Part shown: positions 12,436-24,900 of the stretch, piece after piece
Layout: each line of letters starts with the position of its first letter
How positions within the stretch are numbered: the first letter of the stretch is position 1
Source of the DNA: Lanius collurio
Taxonomy: Eukaryota > Chordata > Aves > Passeriformes > Laniidae
Assembly: GCA_020086605.1 (NCBI GenBank)
Contig: JACBWW010000007.1
Coordinates: 22,466,956 to 22,530,955, forward strand
Direction of reading: 5' to 3'
Length of the DNA: 64,000 nucleotides
Position numbers and translations under genes: made by a program
The notes under the pieces: generated by a model
Told to the model about the DNA's origin: nothing
Seen by the model: the letters and a program-made list of their open reading frames with translations, nothing else
The model's database searches: none

Positions 12436-14760
12436 TCTTGAGTCAATAACAGTAGAAACTAATGAATAAGATTTAATGGAAAACTGATTTGGAAAAATCC
12501 TCTCTCAGACTAAGAGAAAACTGCCATGATATTTAACAGATGTACTGTCATATTAGCTTAAATTTAAATAGTGAGTTTTATCATCATTACTACATACACA
12601 AGTATTTATTTTCATTTTTATTATGAATTTTCACAATTTAAGACAATTTACTAGAAAAATCTTGATTTATTAAAGCAAATTTACTTTTAGGGCTTGTTTC
12701 AGAACTATTGCAACACCACTAGATACTTATTTACATTTAGAGTTGTCTTCACTAAATCAGTTGTAGAGGTGGAACTACACCACTAAATCTGGCTTTGCAG
12801 TTTATCTTTCCAACCTCCCCATGATCTCAGAAGCCACTAAATGTCTTAATCTGTGACTTTTCCAGGTTTAGATGTGCAAAATTCCCAGGTGTCTGAATGG
12901 TTTACTTTATACTCACACACCATCTCCCTTGATCACTTCAGACAAAACAACTTTGTAAACTCTGTCCAAATCCTGTTGACATTTTTCTCTGCCATCATTT
13001 TAGGTCTGCCTAAATGTCTATAACACTTATCGAAGCCTTGAAGGTAAAGGACAGCACAGACAAACACACAAGAGTGATGGAGATAAGACAAGTTTGAAGG
13101 CTTTTTTAATTAATATTTAATAAATTAAATTAAAGCATTTATGAAAGTAGACAGGGAGAGAGAGGCTAAACAGGGAACAAACAAGATTGGTTGCTAAAAA
13201 CAAGGTAGATACCTTGGTTCAGTAAAGCCAGGTTATTAGCAAAGGGGAATTGAAGGGCTCAGGGAACACGTGGGGAAAGTCAGCAGAGAGATTTAATTAT
13301 TAAATTTTTATATATAGACCAACCAGTTCCTGGAAAGTACGAGGTCAAAAAGGCTATAAAATATCAAATATTTCAACTTGTGAGTCAGTTTTCTAGCACT
13401 TACCATGAAGATTTAAAAACTTTTTTGGAAGAACTTGATCCCAAAAGATATTCCCAGGGTAAATAGCTTCCCTGAAGCATCTGTGAATGTCCTCATCAAA
13501 ATGGCCTGAAACGTCACTAGATTCCTTCTGCCTGCATTCCTCATCACATTTAGCTATTTAACAAACTTTGAATTCCAAAGAAATGCGCAAATGCTTTACA
13601 CTACTATGGAAAATTGTTTACAAGCTTCCTCATGAACCTGAAAATCTGTATGATTTTCCCTTGGCAAGCAGGACTTCAAGCTACATGTGGCTGATAGTAC
13701 CTAAAGGTAAACGTACATCTGGCACTCACCACAGGCTACAAGGAATCTCTAATTGCTGTCTGTCCTCAGTGCTTCCCAGAACAATGTCTTGTGGGCATCA
13801 TGCTGCACAGAAGTTGTTGGAAGCAGAGAGCAGCTGTACACTCAGAGCACTTCTGCAAGACTGAGTTTTGAGAATTTCAATACAAACACAACATTTTGCT
13901 CATGAGCAAGAGAAAAAGGTGTTCCTGGTTGAACACGGGGGAGACCTGCAGCGAGCAAGCATTAGTGAGCATCTTGCATGCCTAAGGCCACCCAGCTGTC
14001 CATGGAAAACTAAACAGATATTGTGCATGACTGTATTCCCTGGGAATATTGTTCACTAGATAAGAGGAACAGGATGAAAACAGAGTTGATTAAATGGACT
14101 TTAGCTGTCTAATTTAGAAAACTCACAATGACAACATTTTTGAGTTCTTATCTACCCAATTTTTAGCTTCTCTCAGGTAATCTAATGTACAGTGTACAAG
14201 ACAAATGCTAGTTGTGTTAGTCTCTCTGATTTATATTTTTTTCTATGAAATCTATAGACATTACTAATTCCCCTAACCCTCCAAGTAAGCAATATCTTTT
14301 ATTTACTACCATGTCTCCTTCTCTTCTAGTGGTTAGATGCATTAATCTATAGACTGCAATATAATTAAATGCAGTCAGTGCACCAATGCAGAGCACCATA
14401 TTGGTCTCCACCATCAGTACAAGAGCTTAAGAACTTCCTCTCTCTTCCTCCTTTAGCTTCCCAGTAAACTCAGTACCCTCTTCCACCCTATACTAGGTAG
14501 GAGAAATAGGGCTTGGTAGTAAGGATGTCCATCCCATCCACACTCATGTGACAATCAGAAACAAGCCACCATGTAGAAGGCAGCTGATAAGCCACCCCAA
14601 CTTTGGCATAAGGGGCACGAGCCATGGCAGTCAAATCAGCTCACAGAACAAGTTTACAGAAAATTCAATGACCATAAGGATGTCAAGTTGACATAAGTAT
14701 AAATAAGAATAATGATTTTTTTTCCACCCAGATAAGCTTATATTGACATTTTTATTTGCT

Positions 14761-14761
14761 N
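14761..14761. other. Single ambiguous base (N)
   Basis: One N in otherwise unique sequence. The flanks do not repeat each other, unlike the N at 56382. Confidence 0.95.
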
Positions 14762-16182
14762 GTTAAGTCAAAATGTTCTAAAGTCTTTAAAGATTGAAGC
14801 ACTGTTTTTGAACATCTGTGATCTCCAAGCAATTCTCTCTAAATAGAAGTGTTTTGCACAAGAAATAGCTGCTGTAAAGTTCTCTGACATAGCAGAAGCA
14901 GATTAACTAGCTGTTCAAATTCTGGACTAATGAAAAACATTCATGCCACAATATTCAGCTAAGCCAAAAGCCTAAAACCAGAAATATACATCTTCTTTTT
15001 GAAGTATAAATTATGAGTATGCAATCAATGTTATCTTGCCTAACAATACAGTTTTAGATTCACTCAGACACAATGAAATCAATGTCACCTCACTGAAGAT
15101 CATTAAACCGTTTCTGAATAAGAGTTCTAGGCGACACTTATTGGGTTGAAAGTAACAAAATCAGCAGGCCAGTGAAAGCCAGTATCATGTTCCTACTTCA
15201 AGCCAGGTAAAATAATATTTTTAGAAAAAAAAAAGATGTTATTTCCTTCAATATAATTTAAATAGTAAAATTTAACAAAAATAATCTTCCCTCCCTAGTC
15301 AGCAATTGATGCTACATTGAGATTACTAACCTTAATTCATAATTTTATAGTGTTGCTACGCATCTGACAATTATATATCATCATTTTATGGTGAAAAATC
15401 CACACAGAGTGCTAATATAATTTTCTCATTAGAAAAAATGCAATCAAATAGAAACAAAATATATATTGGAATGGTCAATTACTGTTATTTGTATATTTGT
15501 TCTTAGTCCTAGCTGTCCAACTGTTTTCTCTAGATCAATGGGCTGTATTAATCTAGTGAGAATGACTAAGAATTTAGCGAAAACAATTTTGGTTTTACAT
15601 TGCTCTTCTTCAGAGTTATTCTAAGAAAAAGGACATGTGAAAGTTTATATCAATTTTTGTATTATCACACTTTGCAGAACCGCATTTGGACTGAGTTATG
15701 GTGTTTGGCCCCACTTCCAACACAGGAATATCCTTCTTTCTGTGTAAATAGGTACAACCTTGGAAGGCTTTATTGATGATAACATATCACCTTTCTATGT
15801 TTCTCCTGTAGGAAAAAATTATGCTTCATGCCAATGCCAAAGGAACTGTAAAAGTTCCCATATGGTTTTAACTATACAGAGTTCTTAAAATACAATGATA
15901 TATTTTCTTGAATATAAGCCATTTAAATGGATTCTATTTAGAATGTCTTATTAATTTTTCATTCTGGTTATAGTCTCCTTGGTCTTGTTTAAGAACTTTT
16001 CTCCAAAATAATAAAAATCCTAGCCTGGTATTAATTTGCTGCTTATTTGGTTTTTTCTCTTTTACCTCACACAGGAGAAAGCCTCAAGCTTCCATTAAAC
16101 ATTGATTTAACAGGGAAATGAGAATGTTTTTTTATCTCCATCTTTAGAAATACAGTGATAAATTCATGGTAAATGTCAGTCT

Positions 16183-16211
16183 GTTCTGAAACACAATCAT
16201 TGTTTCAGAAC
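16183..16211. repeat. Perfect 11-bp inverted repeat, 7-nt loop
   Basis: The arms at 16183-16193 and 16201-16211 are exact reverse complements around a 7-nt spacer. There is no T-run after it and no associated gene, so a transcription terminator is not implied. Confidence 0.8.
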
Positions 16212-16825
16212 CAAAATAAAAAATCTGCTTGCTTGATAAATATTATTAACAGACCATGAGAGAAAAGAATATAACAAACAAACAAAAAAAAACCGGATTA
16301 AAAATAGAGTTAGGATCTCATTTCTCATCTCATCACAGTTCATATTTAAATATATTATATAAGTTCTGGTGCATAACTATGAAACCCTCCAAACTTTCTA
16401 ATTCTTAACTCTTAATGGACAGTAATAATGGCAGAAAATTCATGTCTTTTATGCCATATATAATGTATGCATATAAAAGGGATAAAACTGTATCTTGTAT
16501 GTGTAGGCATTTATAAATTTTTCTTTACATATCTATGTATAATTAAATAATTTCACTTAGTATTTCACATTAAAATTTTGCTCTTTACTTGATCTGTCAT
16601 AAATTTGCTAATGTTCAACAGCAAAAGCAAAACAGTTAAAACAAATAATTGGGAGTTCATCAGTCTGTTTCAAAATAAAATCCTCTAAAATTTATGTCAT
16701 TTTTTAACAATATCAAATTTTGATGAATCAGAAAGTACTGATTAAAATATGAAACAATAAAAACAGCTTTCTAAAATTATTTCATTGAAATTTGGAAAGC
16801 CCAATAAAGTTAACATTGTATATTC

Positions 16826-17100
16826 ATAGAAACATAGGATCATAGAATATCAAGTTGAAAGACACCTCAATGATCATCGAATCCAATCCTTTCTGTCAAA
16901 CACCTGGTCCAGACAAGATGGTTTAGCCATATATTAGAAGAGTCTAATGTTGGGTAATGCATGGTTTTCCTGGGGAGGATATTCCAATTGCTGACTATGA
17001 AAAATTCTCCTCTTGTTTTCAGTCAGAATCTCCCCAGGAGTAATTGATAATTAATCAATTTGTTACAACCCTGCTCTTTAAAATGTTACCTTTGGCTAGA
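16826..17100 (-). mobile_element. Old CR1 LINE 3' fragment, minus strand
   Basis: The left edge holds degraded CATAGAA/ATCATAGAAT units, the reverse complement of the CR1 tail. A stretch matching the CR1 3' UTR follows (AATCCAATCC; then, farther in, the TCAGTCAGAATCTCCCCAGG segment typical of an older CR1 group). Divergence is high and no coding segment survives. The right end is a best guess: similarity fades after about 17060. Only the 3' end is present, as expected for a 5'-truncated LINE. Confidence 0.8.
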
Positions 17101-17310
17101 CGTACTGCCAATTGTAGTTTTGTTAAAGCAGGCCTGTATGGAGGATGGGTTGATATTTGTAGCTGAAAATAGCACTGTAATTTCCTTGAAAGAAGGGTCT
17201 TTCTCTCCCAAAATGTCAGTGTCCAGAGTCAACAGTGAGATTTTCTGAACTTCGTGTTGAAATTTGAGAACTCTGCAGGCTCAAATTGAGCTGGGACTGT
17301 CACAAGCATG

Positions 17311-17700
17311 TGTTGAAAAGAAATAAAAATGTTTCCCAATTTATGGACCTACATCATCAGCCTCTGCAACATCTACCAGAGGAAGCAAAAAGATCTTTTG
17401 TTGCGGTGGACCCGGCCGGGTCCCTGCCATGTGACTGAGTTGGGTCTGTCTGATGTTCCAGCAGCCCGGGCTCTGATCTGGTTGGGTGTTTGTCCCATCT
17501 CTGCCCCTGGTATCCCCTTTCCCCCTGTCTGTGACAAAACCAGCAGGACACAAAGCCCCACCCTCTCACCTCGCCGGCTCTGCCCAGGTCGGTGCTCTGT
17601 CCCCCCCAGGACAGAGGGAATAAATGACTTAACATCATAAGGAGGTTTGAGCTGTATTTCTCTTCTCAACTTCTGCTTCTGGTGGTAGCTGTCAACAAAC
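17311..17700 (+). mobile_element. Possible LTR remnant in a GC/CpG-rich block
   Basis: This block stands out from its AT-rich surroundings. At least seven CpGs fall within 17404-17591, with a 10-bp GC palindrome at 17411-17420. A poly-A signal AATAAA lies at 17619-17624, followed by a pyrimidine-rich stretch that ends near CAACA. A GC-rich body, a poly-A signal and a short U5-like end are the layout of a retroviral LTR. I cannot show matched TG...CA ends or a target-site duplication, so boundaries are provisional. Frames of 93-109 codons cross it on both strands and read as composition effects. It could instead be an unrelated CpG-rich segment. Confidence 0.35.
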
Positions 17701-18511
17701 ACTGGCTTAAGGGGAGCTGCACAGTCGAGGGATATTTAGGCTGTTTGTGAATGGTCTAAAGATATTCCAAGACATAAAGAGGCAAGCTCACCACAAGATT
17801 AAGCAGTGGACAAGCTAATTTAACACTAGAATCTTTTAACACTAGCTAAGGAATAATATGAAGAACATTGTAGCCTCAAGGATGGTATGAAGCTCTCAGC
17901 TTGGAGCCCTGTCCTAAGGACGTGTTCCATGACTCATAGGACATATTCTTACTCCTCTGTACTGGTTTGTGATTCACAGAGGATAATTTTATCCTTTAAG
18001 AGCATTTGTTCATATTATGTGTAAGCAATGAAGTGCAAGAAATTACTTGTTCTGTTATTTCCAAAGTCAAGGATTGTTGGATGGCTTTAATCCATGCTAC
18101 AAGTGACTGGATTGCAGTCAGTGGAGAGGAGCAGATACAGCACTGTTGGGCCTCATTTTATCTGTTTTGGAAGTTTATTCTAGAATAAAAAGAAAAGCAG
18201 TCGCACAGCTCCTGTAGTAAAGACCTCTGTGAGGATTCAGGGAAAAACTCCAGGAAGACATGACAAAACTCAGAGGCCCCTTGGTCTGTTGTTGAAGAGA
18301 CAGGATGAATCCCATATTTTACAGGGCAAATAATATGGGTTTCACCCTGTCCTATTCAGGTTGAAAATGCAAGTCAACAGCTTGTTTATGTTGCCTCTGC
18401 CTGATCTACTGACATACTGTCACTAGTTATTCCTTTCTGCTGTTGAGTTAAATATGTAATGTCTATGTTCAAAGCTGTCAACATCTATAGAAAAGGAAGG
18501 TTCATTCCTTT

Positions 18512-18525
18512 TGTGTGTGTGTGTG
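18512..18525. repeat. (TG)7 dinucleotide microsatellite
   Basis: Seven uninterrupted TG units. Confidence 0.9.
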
Positions 18526-19495
18526 AGTGGAGATCTGTCTTCTAATATTTATCCATAATTCTTATGAGTGCTTTCTTCATCAGTTATAAATCAACCTGAC
18601 TATCAGTAAATTAATCTTTTGTTCTTCCTTGCACTCCCAGAATTACAGAATTAATATAGTCACTGGAGGAAGAGAAAAATTGTGAAATTCATTTTGCTCC
18701 ACTGCTTTATGAATTATATAAATAAAGAAATGTATTCAAAGTAATGTATTTATTTGCTGCAGTGTTTCCCTTGTAATCACCTCATTGTTACCTATGTCTG
18801 GGTGGATCAGCAACAGAATATTTCCCTAAATTAAATAAAGCTACTCTGAGGTTATACATTCTCCTTCCTGTCCCTTTGAACATATCCGCACACCAGATTA
18901 CCTTTCATACTTTAACTGTTCTTTCCTAGTCAAACTGATTAGGCAACGTGACTGTTAATCTTTGGAGGCACCAGATGCCAGTAATTCTTTCAACAGTGCT
19001 GTGGTAAGTACTGCAATTGGAAATTTGATGTTGACAATGCATACAACACTCTCAGAAAGATAAGTTTAATACAAACTCATAAAATCTCATCTTCTCCCAT
19101 TTTGTAGTACAGCTGAGGAGTGAAAATACTTCAGCCAAATATTTCAAGCTTGTCCCTGAAGTCTTAAATCCACTCGTTAGCAAAAATCTGCTGATACACA
19201 GAGCTCATAGAGACTTTAATAATATTCTGGATTCCTGCAACTTAAGATTTATTTGCAATTCAAAACTTAATTTCAGGCAACTGTATTTTTTTTAAAGTCT
19301 GTTTTCATAGAGCAGAGTCTGCCAGACTGGCTTGTGACTAAGGTATTTCCCAAAAGGCTGCTTAGCATTTGTGCACTAGAAAAAGCTACAAAGCACTTAG
19401 GAAGACATGAATCACTGTATTTTAACTCTCTGTTTTATTAAATCCCATTTGAAAGTTACTGTAAGTCAAACATTTTCCCCCTCATTCTTGACATC

Positions 19496-19545
19496 TTCCC
19501 CTTTCCACTCAGTAAAATATTTCCCCTTTCCACTCAATAAAATAT
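19496..19545. repeat. 25-bp tandem duplication, two copies
   Basis: The copies at 19496-19520 and 19521-19545 are adjacent and differ at one base (G/A). The unit joins a C/T-rich half to an A/T-rich half. Confidence 0.9.
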
Positions 19546-19786
19546 TTCCTCTTAACATTCATGTTTTTTTTTTCTTTCTGTCCATATACACTTCTAATAT
19601 TTGAGATTCTACTTTTCATTCAGTTTTCAGTTCTCCATGTAGAACTTTCTATGGCAAGAGAAAAGTACAATTTAATCTTTATTGAATGATTCAGGTGGTC
19701 AACAGGTTTTTGTTCAGTTGCTTGCAGTTGTCACCATCCTATTACTTTAGTAGACTTTTATATAAGATTCTCCAAACTACTTCAGC

Positions 19787-19804
19787 TTTTTTTTTTTTTT
19801 TTTT
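19787..19804. repeat. T18 homopolymer
   Basis: An uninterrupted run of 18 T. No retroposon body is recognisable beside it. Confidence 0.9.
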
Positions 19805-20225
19805 GAATAGTTCCCACTTACATTGTTGCTGGCATCATTCCTATGTTTATAAAATTCCTTAGGAAACTAGATCATGGCTTATTGCTCATGTTTATATTTT
19901 TATGTAAGGTTGAAAATTGGACCCTGACTCATTGGGACACCCCAGGATATCTAGGCATTTATATTACCAAAAAATTAATGTAGGCTTGATACATTTTCAT
20001 TGCATTAGAAAAAAAAGAAATGTTGATGTCATTTTGTCTTCATCTTTTACAGCTTAAAGTGGCTATAAAGAAAAAATCATCTTAGATTAGATAAATATCT
20101 AGTGAATGATTTTATTACTAATACTAGTAATAGTAACAATAATAATCTTATAGATAAACTTCTCCAGAATCTCCACCCACGTTCAAGCAATCAAGTTCTG
20201 TTCTTACTTAAAGTTCTTTCATTAT

Positions 20226-20249
20226 CATATTGCTCAGTTGAGCAATATG
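20226..20249. repeat. 24-bp near-perfect palindrome
   Basis: Arms of 11 bp (20226-20236 and 20239-20249) are exact reverse complements around a 2-nt centre (GT). Confidence 0.85.
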
Positions 20250-21896
20250 TATAAAATTGATATTTCATACAAACCTTTAAATAGAAATTTGAAATTAAAA
20301 TGAGGCATGGTATGTTCATCAGCACAACAGTAGCAATGACATTTGCTTTTACCACATAATACACTGCACATGGATAATAAATAATATTATTAGTGAAAAA
20401 AAAAATCAAATCACATTTTATTTTATACAATTCTTCTCCCATTGTAGATTTGCATATGATTGCAGTGGAGAAATAGGATGTCTAAGAATAGCCACAGTAG
20501 GGACCAATATAAGCTGAACTACTTGTGATGGCTTTTCTTCAAAAAAATCTGTTCTCACGTGGAGTTCGGTAGAGAGCATTAGAAATTGGAAATAGCTAAA
20601 ATGTCAGTTTCTAAGTTTTTAATTGAAGCTTCTTTTATCAATCATTAAAAGTAGAAATCTTATGAAAACAGCACATGCAGACGATTTTTTCAATGTCTCT
20701 AATATCTTAATTGTTCTAAAATAATTTACTTCTTTTTCTTTTTTGAGCACCGTACAATTTTTGGTCAGTATCAAGTACTTTCTGCCATTGTAGATTAATT
20801 ACCTCACTAATCTGACTGATGTATCTCAGCATATTCAAAGCTTCTTTGAATCAGGTTGTGGTTTATCCCGAGATTCCATTTTAAATGTCCAGTGTACCTT
20901 TGCTGTAAGACCTCTGACTCCAGAGATTAAAGTACAGAAGGATTATAAGTGACAGTTAATCTGAAAAGTATTTTGGGTTTAATATGATTGCATATTTAAT
21001 ATCCATGCATTTAATTCCAAGTTATATTAATATGTAATGTTACTTTCCATAGTGATGCCACTTGTTAAAAAAATAGTTACTAAATGACATTATCTATGTA
21101 ATGTTTTTCTTTCTTCGCATCCACTTGGTTAATGTAAAAATCTAGTCATAAAGGATTAATTTTAGTTCACATTTTCTGATTTAAAATTGATACTTCACTT
21201 AATGGTGAATTTATAGATATCCCAGTTTTATCATTTTCTATATCTATCAATCTGTAGCCTCAGTTGCCTCCTAGTATCCTAAATGAAGTTATGCTGAACC
21301 TGATCCAAAGTCAATTTAAATCATTGTGAAATAATTTATTTAATTTGACTAATTCATTTATCTTAACACTTAGAAAGAAAAATACACAAAGCAAAACTTT
21401 TTAATTAAACAAACCCTTCTATGATTTTATGAATCTATGTTTAGTGTTGTGTTTCGGATTTTTTTCTTAAAGAAAGAATTAAAATTATCCAGTTTTTCTG
21501 TTTATCTGAGAGTCACCAGACTGAATTACTTTAATGTTATTTCAATGTTATGACTATAAAGAAAAATCTTTGAAGTAGGGATACAGTGCAAATACACCAT
21601 CCCAGTGAATCAACATAATTATTCTAAACCCTATTTTACCTATACATATAATTTTTCTCTACTGCACATGAGTATTAAAATTTGTTTTAGGGAATCATAT
21701 TCGTATATCAGCCCAACTCAGCTGTATGCCACAATACCAAATAAAAGCCCACTTTATCAACAAACAACACATAATCTGTAGTGCATTAATGTGGTATGTA
21801 TTTATGTCTCCGAGGTCAAATAAAGTCAATTTAACACATTTTGTTTTCTTTTTTTTCCTGCAGTTTGAACTTCCCAGATGGTTTACACTGGAATAA

Positions 21897-21928
21897 GATC
21901 TACTTTGGATCTTATCTACTTTAGATCT
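21897..21928. repeat. 16-bp tandem duplication, two copies
   Basis: The copies at 21897-21912 and 21913-21928 differ at two positions and contain GATCT-type ends. Confidence 0.8.
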
Positions 21929-24900
21929 CAAATCAAACTTTTATTTCTGATTCCATCTTTTCAAATATGAAATTAAATGGGCCATTTAATAATTTACCTG
22001 TTTATGCCTGTTAGACTGAAATTGTTTCTTTGTTTTTCAGATTTTCTATCTCAATAGATGAAATTTAGATCTTGACATTACATGAGTAATGATAGAGAAA
22101 TGTCATGCACTAGAAAATATAATTCAAAAAAATTCTAACACATGAATGGAGTAACTAAATGTTCAGTAGGTCACACAAATGGAGCAATGATTTTTCAGAC
22201 AAGGTGTATAAGCATAACTTATATATGTTTGCATCAAATACTGGACAAACTCTAATTTTTATAGTTATAGCAACTGAATTTAATTATATCAAACATTTCA
22301 CAGATTATGTAACCATGAATAACCTTTGTGTCCTAGCCATGCCCCTCCCAGCTACTGCAAAAATTAACCCTTTTCTGTCTGGAACCAGAACACCTGTATG
22401 TTGTCTTTTTAGTAGTTTTCTTTATATAAATAAGAGAAAGGTTTGGAGATAACAGGTTAAAGAACCAATCCACCAGAATATTCTATCACAAATAAGGGAG
22501 AATAATTTACCTTTAACATGAAGAATATTTAGGTTTTTATTAATGTAGCATACTATAATTATAGATTATTTGAGTATAGATTGGAATATGTTAACTTGGA
22601 AGCTTGAAGATACTTAATGGAAGATATATGCCAAATATAGATAAACTATTAAATCAATGGAATATGGTGCCTCGGTTTACTCTAGGGTTATGCATAACAT
22701 ATATAGTTTATGCATTAAATAGTAGATTGTCCAACTTAAAGATGAAATATTATTGTAGCATACCTCTTCAGAGCTTCCAAGATGACAATTAAACACTTGT
22801 TTCATCCTGTAGGACACTACTTCGTTTCTCTTGAATTAACTGATTAATCAGCTTGTGCCTTGTCATTTCAGCTCTGCTCAAATGCAGCTCACTGCTAGAA
22901 TTTAGTGGGTGTTTTTAAGGGGAAAGTTCCATTTCTGAGATGCTTGCAATTTGATAGGTAAATTAGAAGCTTAACAAGTCATAACTCAAGTTGTCATGGG
23001 CTAGATCTTGAATATATGATCCAGCTATGTCAATAATAGGATAAAAACCCCCACATTTTCAGTAAATCAGTAAGTTCCTACACTGAAAAAGGTCTTTCAG
23101 GATGATCCCAGTTGTCACTGATAACAGCTTTGCTGCTGGGTAGACATTTTCAGACAGCATGGAGATTTAAACTCTCCTCTTAAATGTTTGTTTATTGGAG
23201 ATCTGACTGCTTTACATCTTGTTACATTTTACTTAGGGTTGACTATTTACTTTTTCACAGTTTTCTAAGGCTGGAGCTACTTTGGCTGCAGCTGGGACTG
23301 AAGTCTGACTGCTGCAGGTGAAAGTAGCTTTGGGTTCTCTTCTAAGCTTCAAAGGCTCAGGCACGGCAGAAAATTTGAAATTAGTTCTCCTCATTGCAAT
23401 TACACAGCATTTCAGTAAACATTGCATTTTTTAATTCTATATTCTACATTCCATATTAAATAATAAGAAAAGCACAGGAATTATTCCCTTGAACAAGAAT
23501 AAAATTTCATACTCTAGTAAGGTGTTTATATTTTCATTTAGGTTTCTATCATTCTTTATGCTGGTACATTTTTTCCACTTGATTTCAACAATAGTTCTTT
23601 TCTTAATTGATTTTGAAGGCTATATGGTATTTTTATTCTTGCTATATTATAGACAGATGTCTCAATGTGTCAATAAATATCTAATGTAGCAGTACCAACA
23701 GTGAGTATGAATCAATATCTGAATCTGAATTCCATAGTTGTGTAATCTAACATTTTGATTATACTATAGTAACAAAAAAGTATGCAAATTATGAAGCTGA
23801 CATTAGTAATAGCTTTAGCACTGAGAGAAAAGAAAGGGGAAATCTGACAATCTGAGACAGCTGTATAGAGAAAGATTAGTACAGGATAAAAAGCAAAAAT
23901 ATCCTTAAAGTGAGCACAATTGTTACTGAGCAAAACAAAACATCAAATAAGAGCTTTTCCTATAAAGGCTCTTGTTTCTGAAACATAATGACACTAGGAA
24001 CCAAATACCTCTCAACTTACATCTACTTTCTCTTAAAGTTCTTTTCCAGTTTACACAATATCATTAAAAATACATTTTCAAACTTCTTCTACAGGCATGG
24101 TCGATATCATGGTTTATAGATGGAGTGGATCATTGTAATAATCTATCTTTCACCTCCTATAGCACAGGTGAAAGGGCTTTCATTTTAAAGTTCTGATATT
24201 TAAATCAAGTTTCCATGGACTTATCAGAGAATGGAAGTAGATATGAGGTGTAATACCTGTATATACTTCGTGGTCTGCAATTTGTCTTCGGTGTGAAAGC
24301 CCTTGACTTTTGCTCGTTTGTCTTATCCTTCTTTTATTTGTTGATCCAAAGATTAATGAAAGGGTTTGAGCACAGGTGTATAGCTCCATGAGCATGCACA
24401 CACTTCTACCTTGCTAGCACAGGCTAACTCAGTGGTATTAGAATTATAATAGTTGATATATTTTTTTTATCTCTGTGAATAAACATCCTGAGACAGGAGT
24501 TCATAAATTAAATTGTGGCTCCTTCCTTTTGTGTTGTAAGGATCTGTGAAATGCAATTTGAACCTCTTATCTTGTGAATATCTCCCCCTTGCAGATGTAA
24601 TGTGATCCTCTAGCAAGTATTAGCAGGACTGCAGATCTTGCTTTAGTAGGTTGGATATTTAGTTATCATGGTATAATCTTTGTACAGCTAAGGATATCTC
24701 ACAGTCTCTGACACCATTTCTCATGATGCTTCATCATCACCCCACATGATGATGGGTCACTTATCTTGTATGATAAGAGACTGCTGTTCCTAACTCTTGG
24801 AGACCTTTGAATCACTAATCAGTGTAACTCCAATATGAGTGGCCATAAACATTTTACCTTGCCATGATAAAATATGTCCCAGCAAAATTACAGAACATGA

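Larger units (their letters stand above)
4506..16825. other. Unique AT-rich noncoding sequence, 12.3 kb
   Basis: A long stretch without a recognisable gene or full repeat. Open frames are all at or below about 100 codons and often overlap on opposite strands (for example 8262-8477 and 8272-8487). Local structure is limited to an A-rich tract near 12380, a short tandem duplication at 11719-11757, a perfect hairpin at 16183-16211 and one N at 14761. A segment at about 5990-6270 is richer in G+C and carries AATAAA at 6074; see findings. Confidence 0.55.

Noticed and set aside
17329..17702. 103-109 codon frames on both strands
   Set aside because: They coincide with a CpG/GC-rich block poor in stop codons. 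The two strands cannot both be coding, and no motif is seen.
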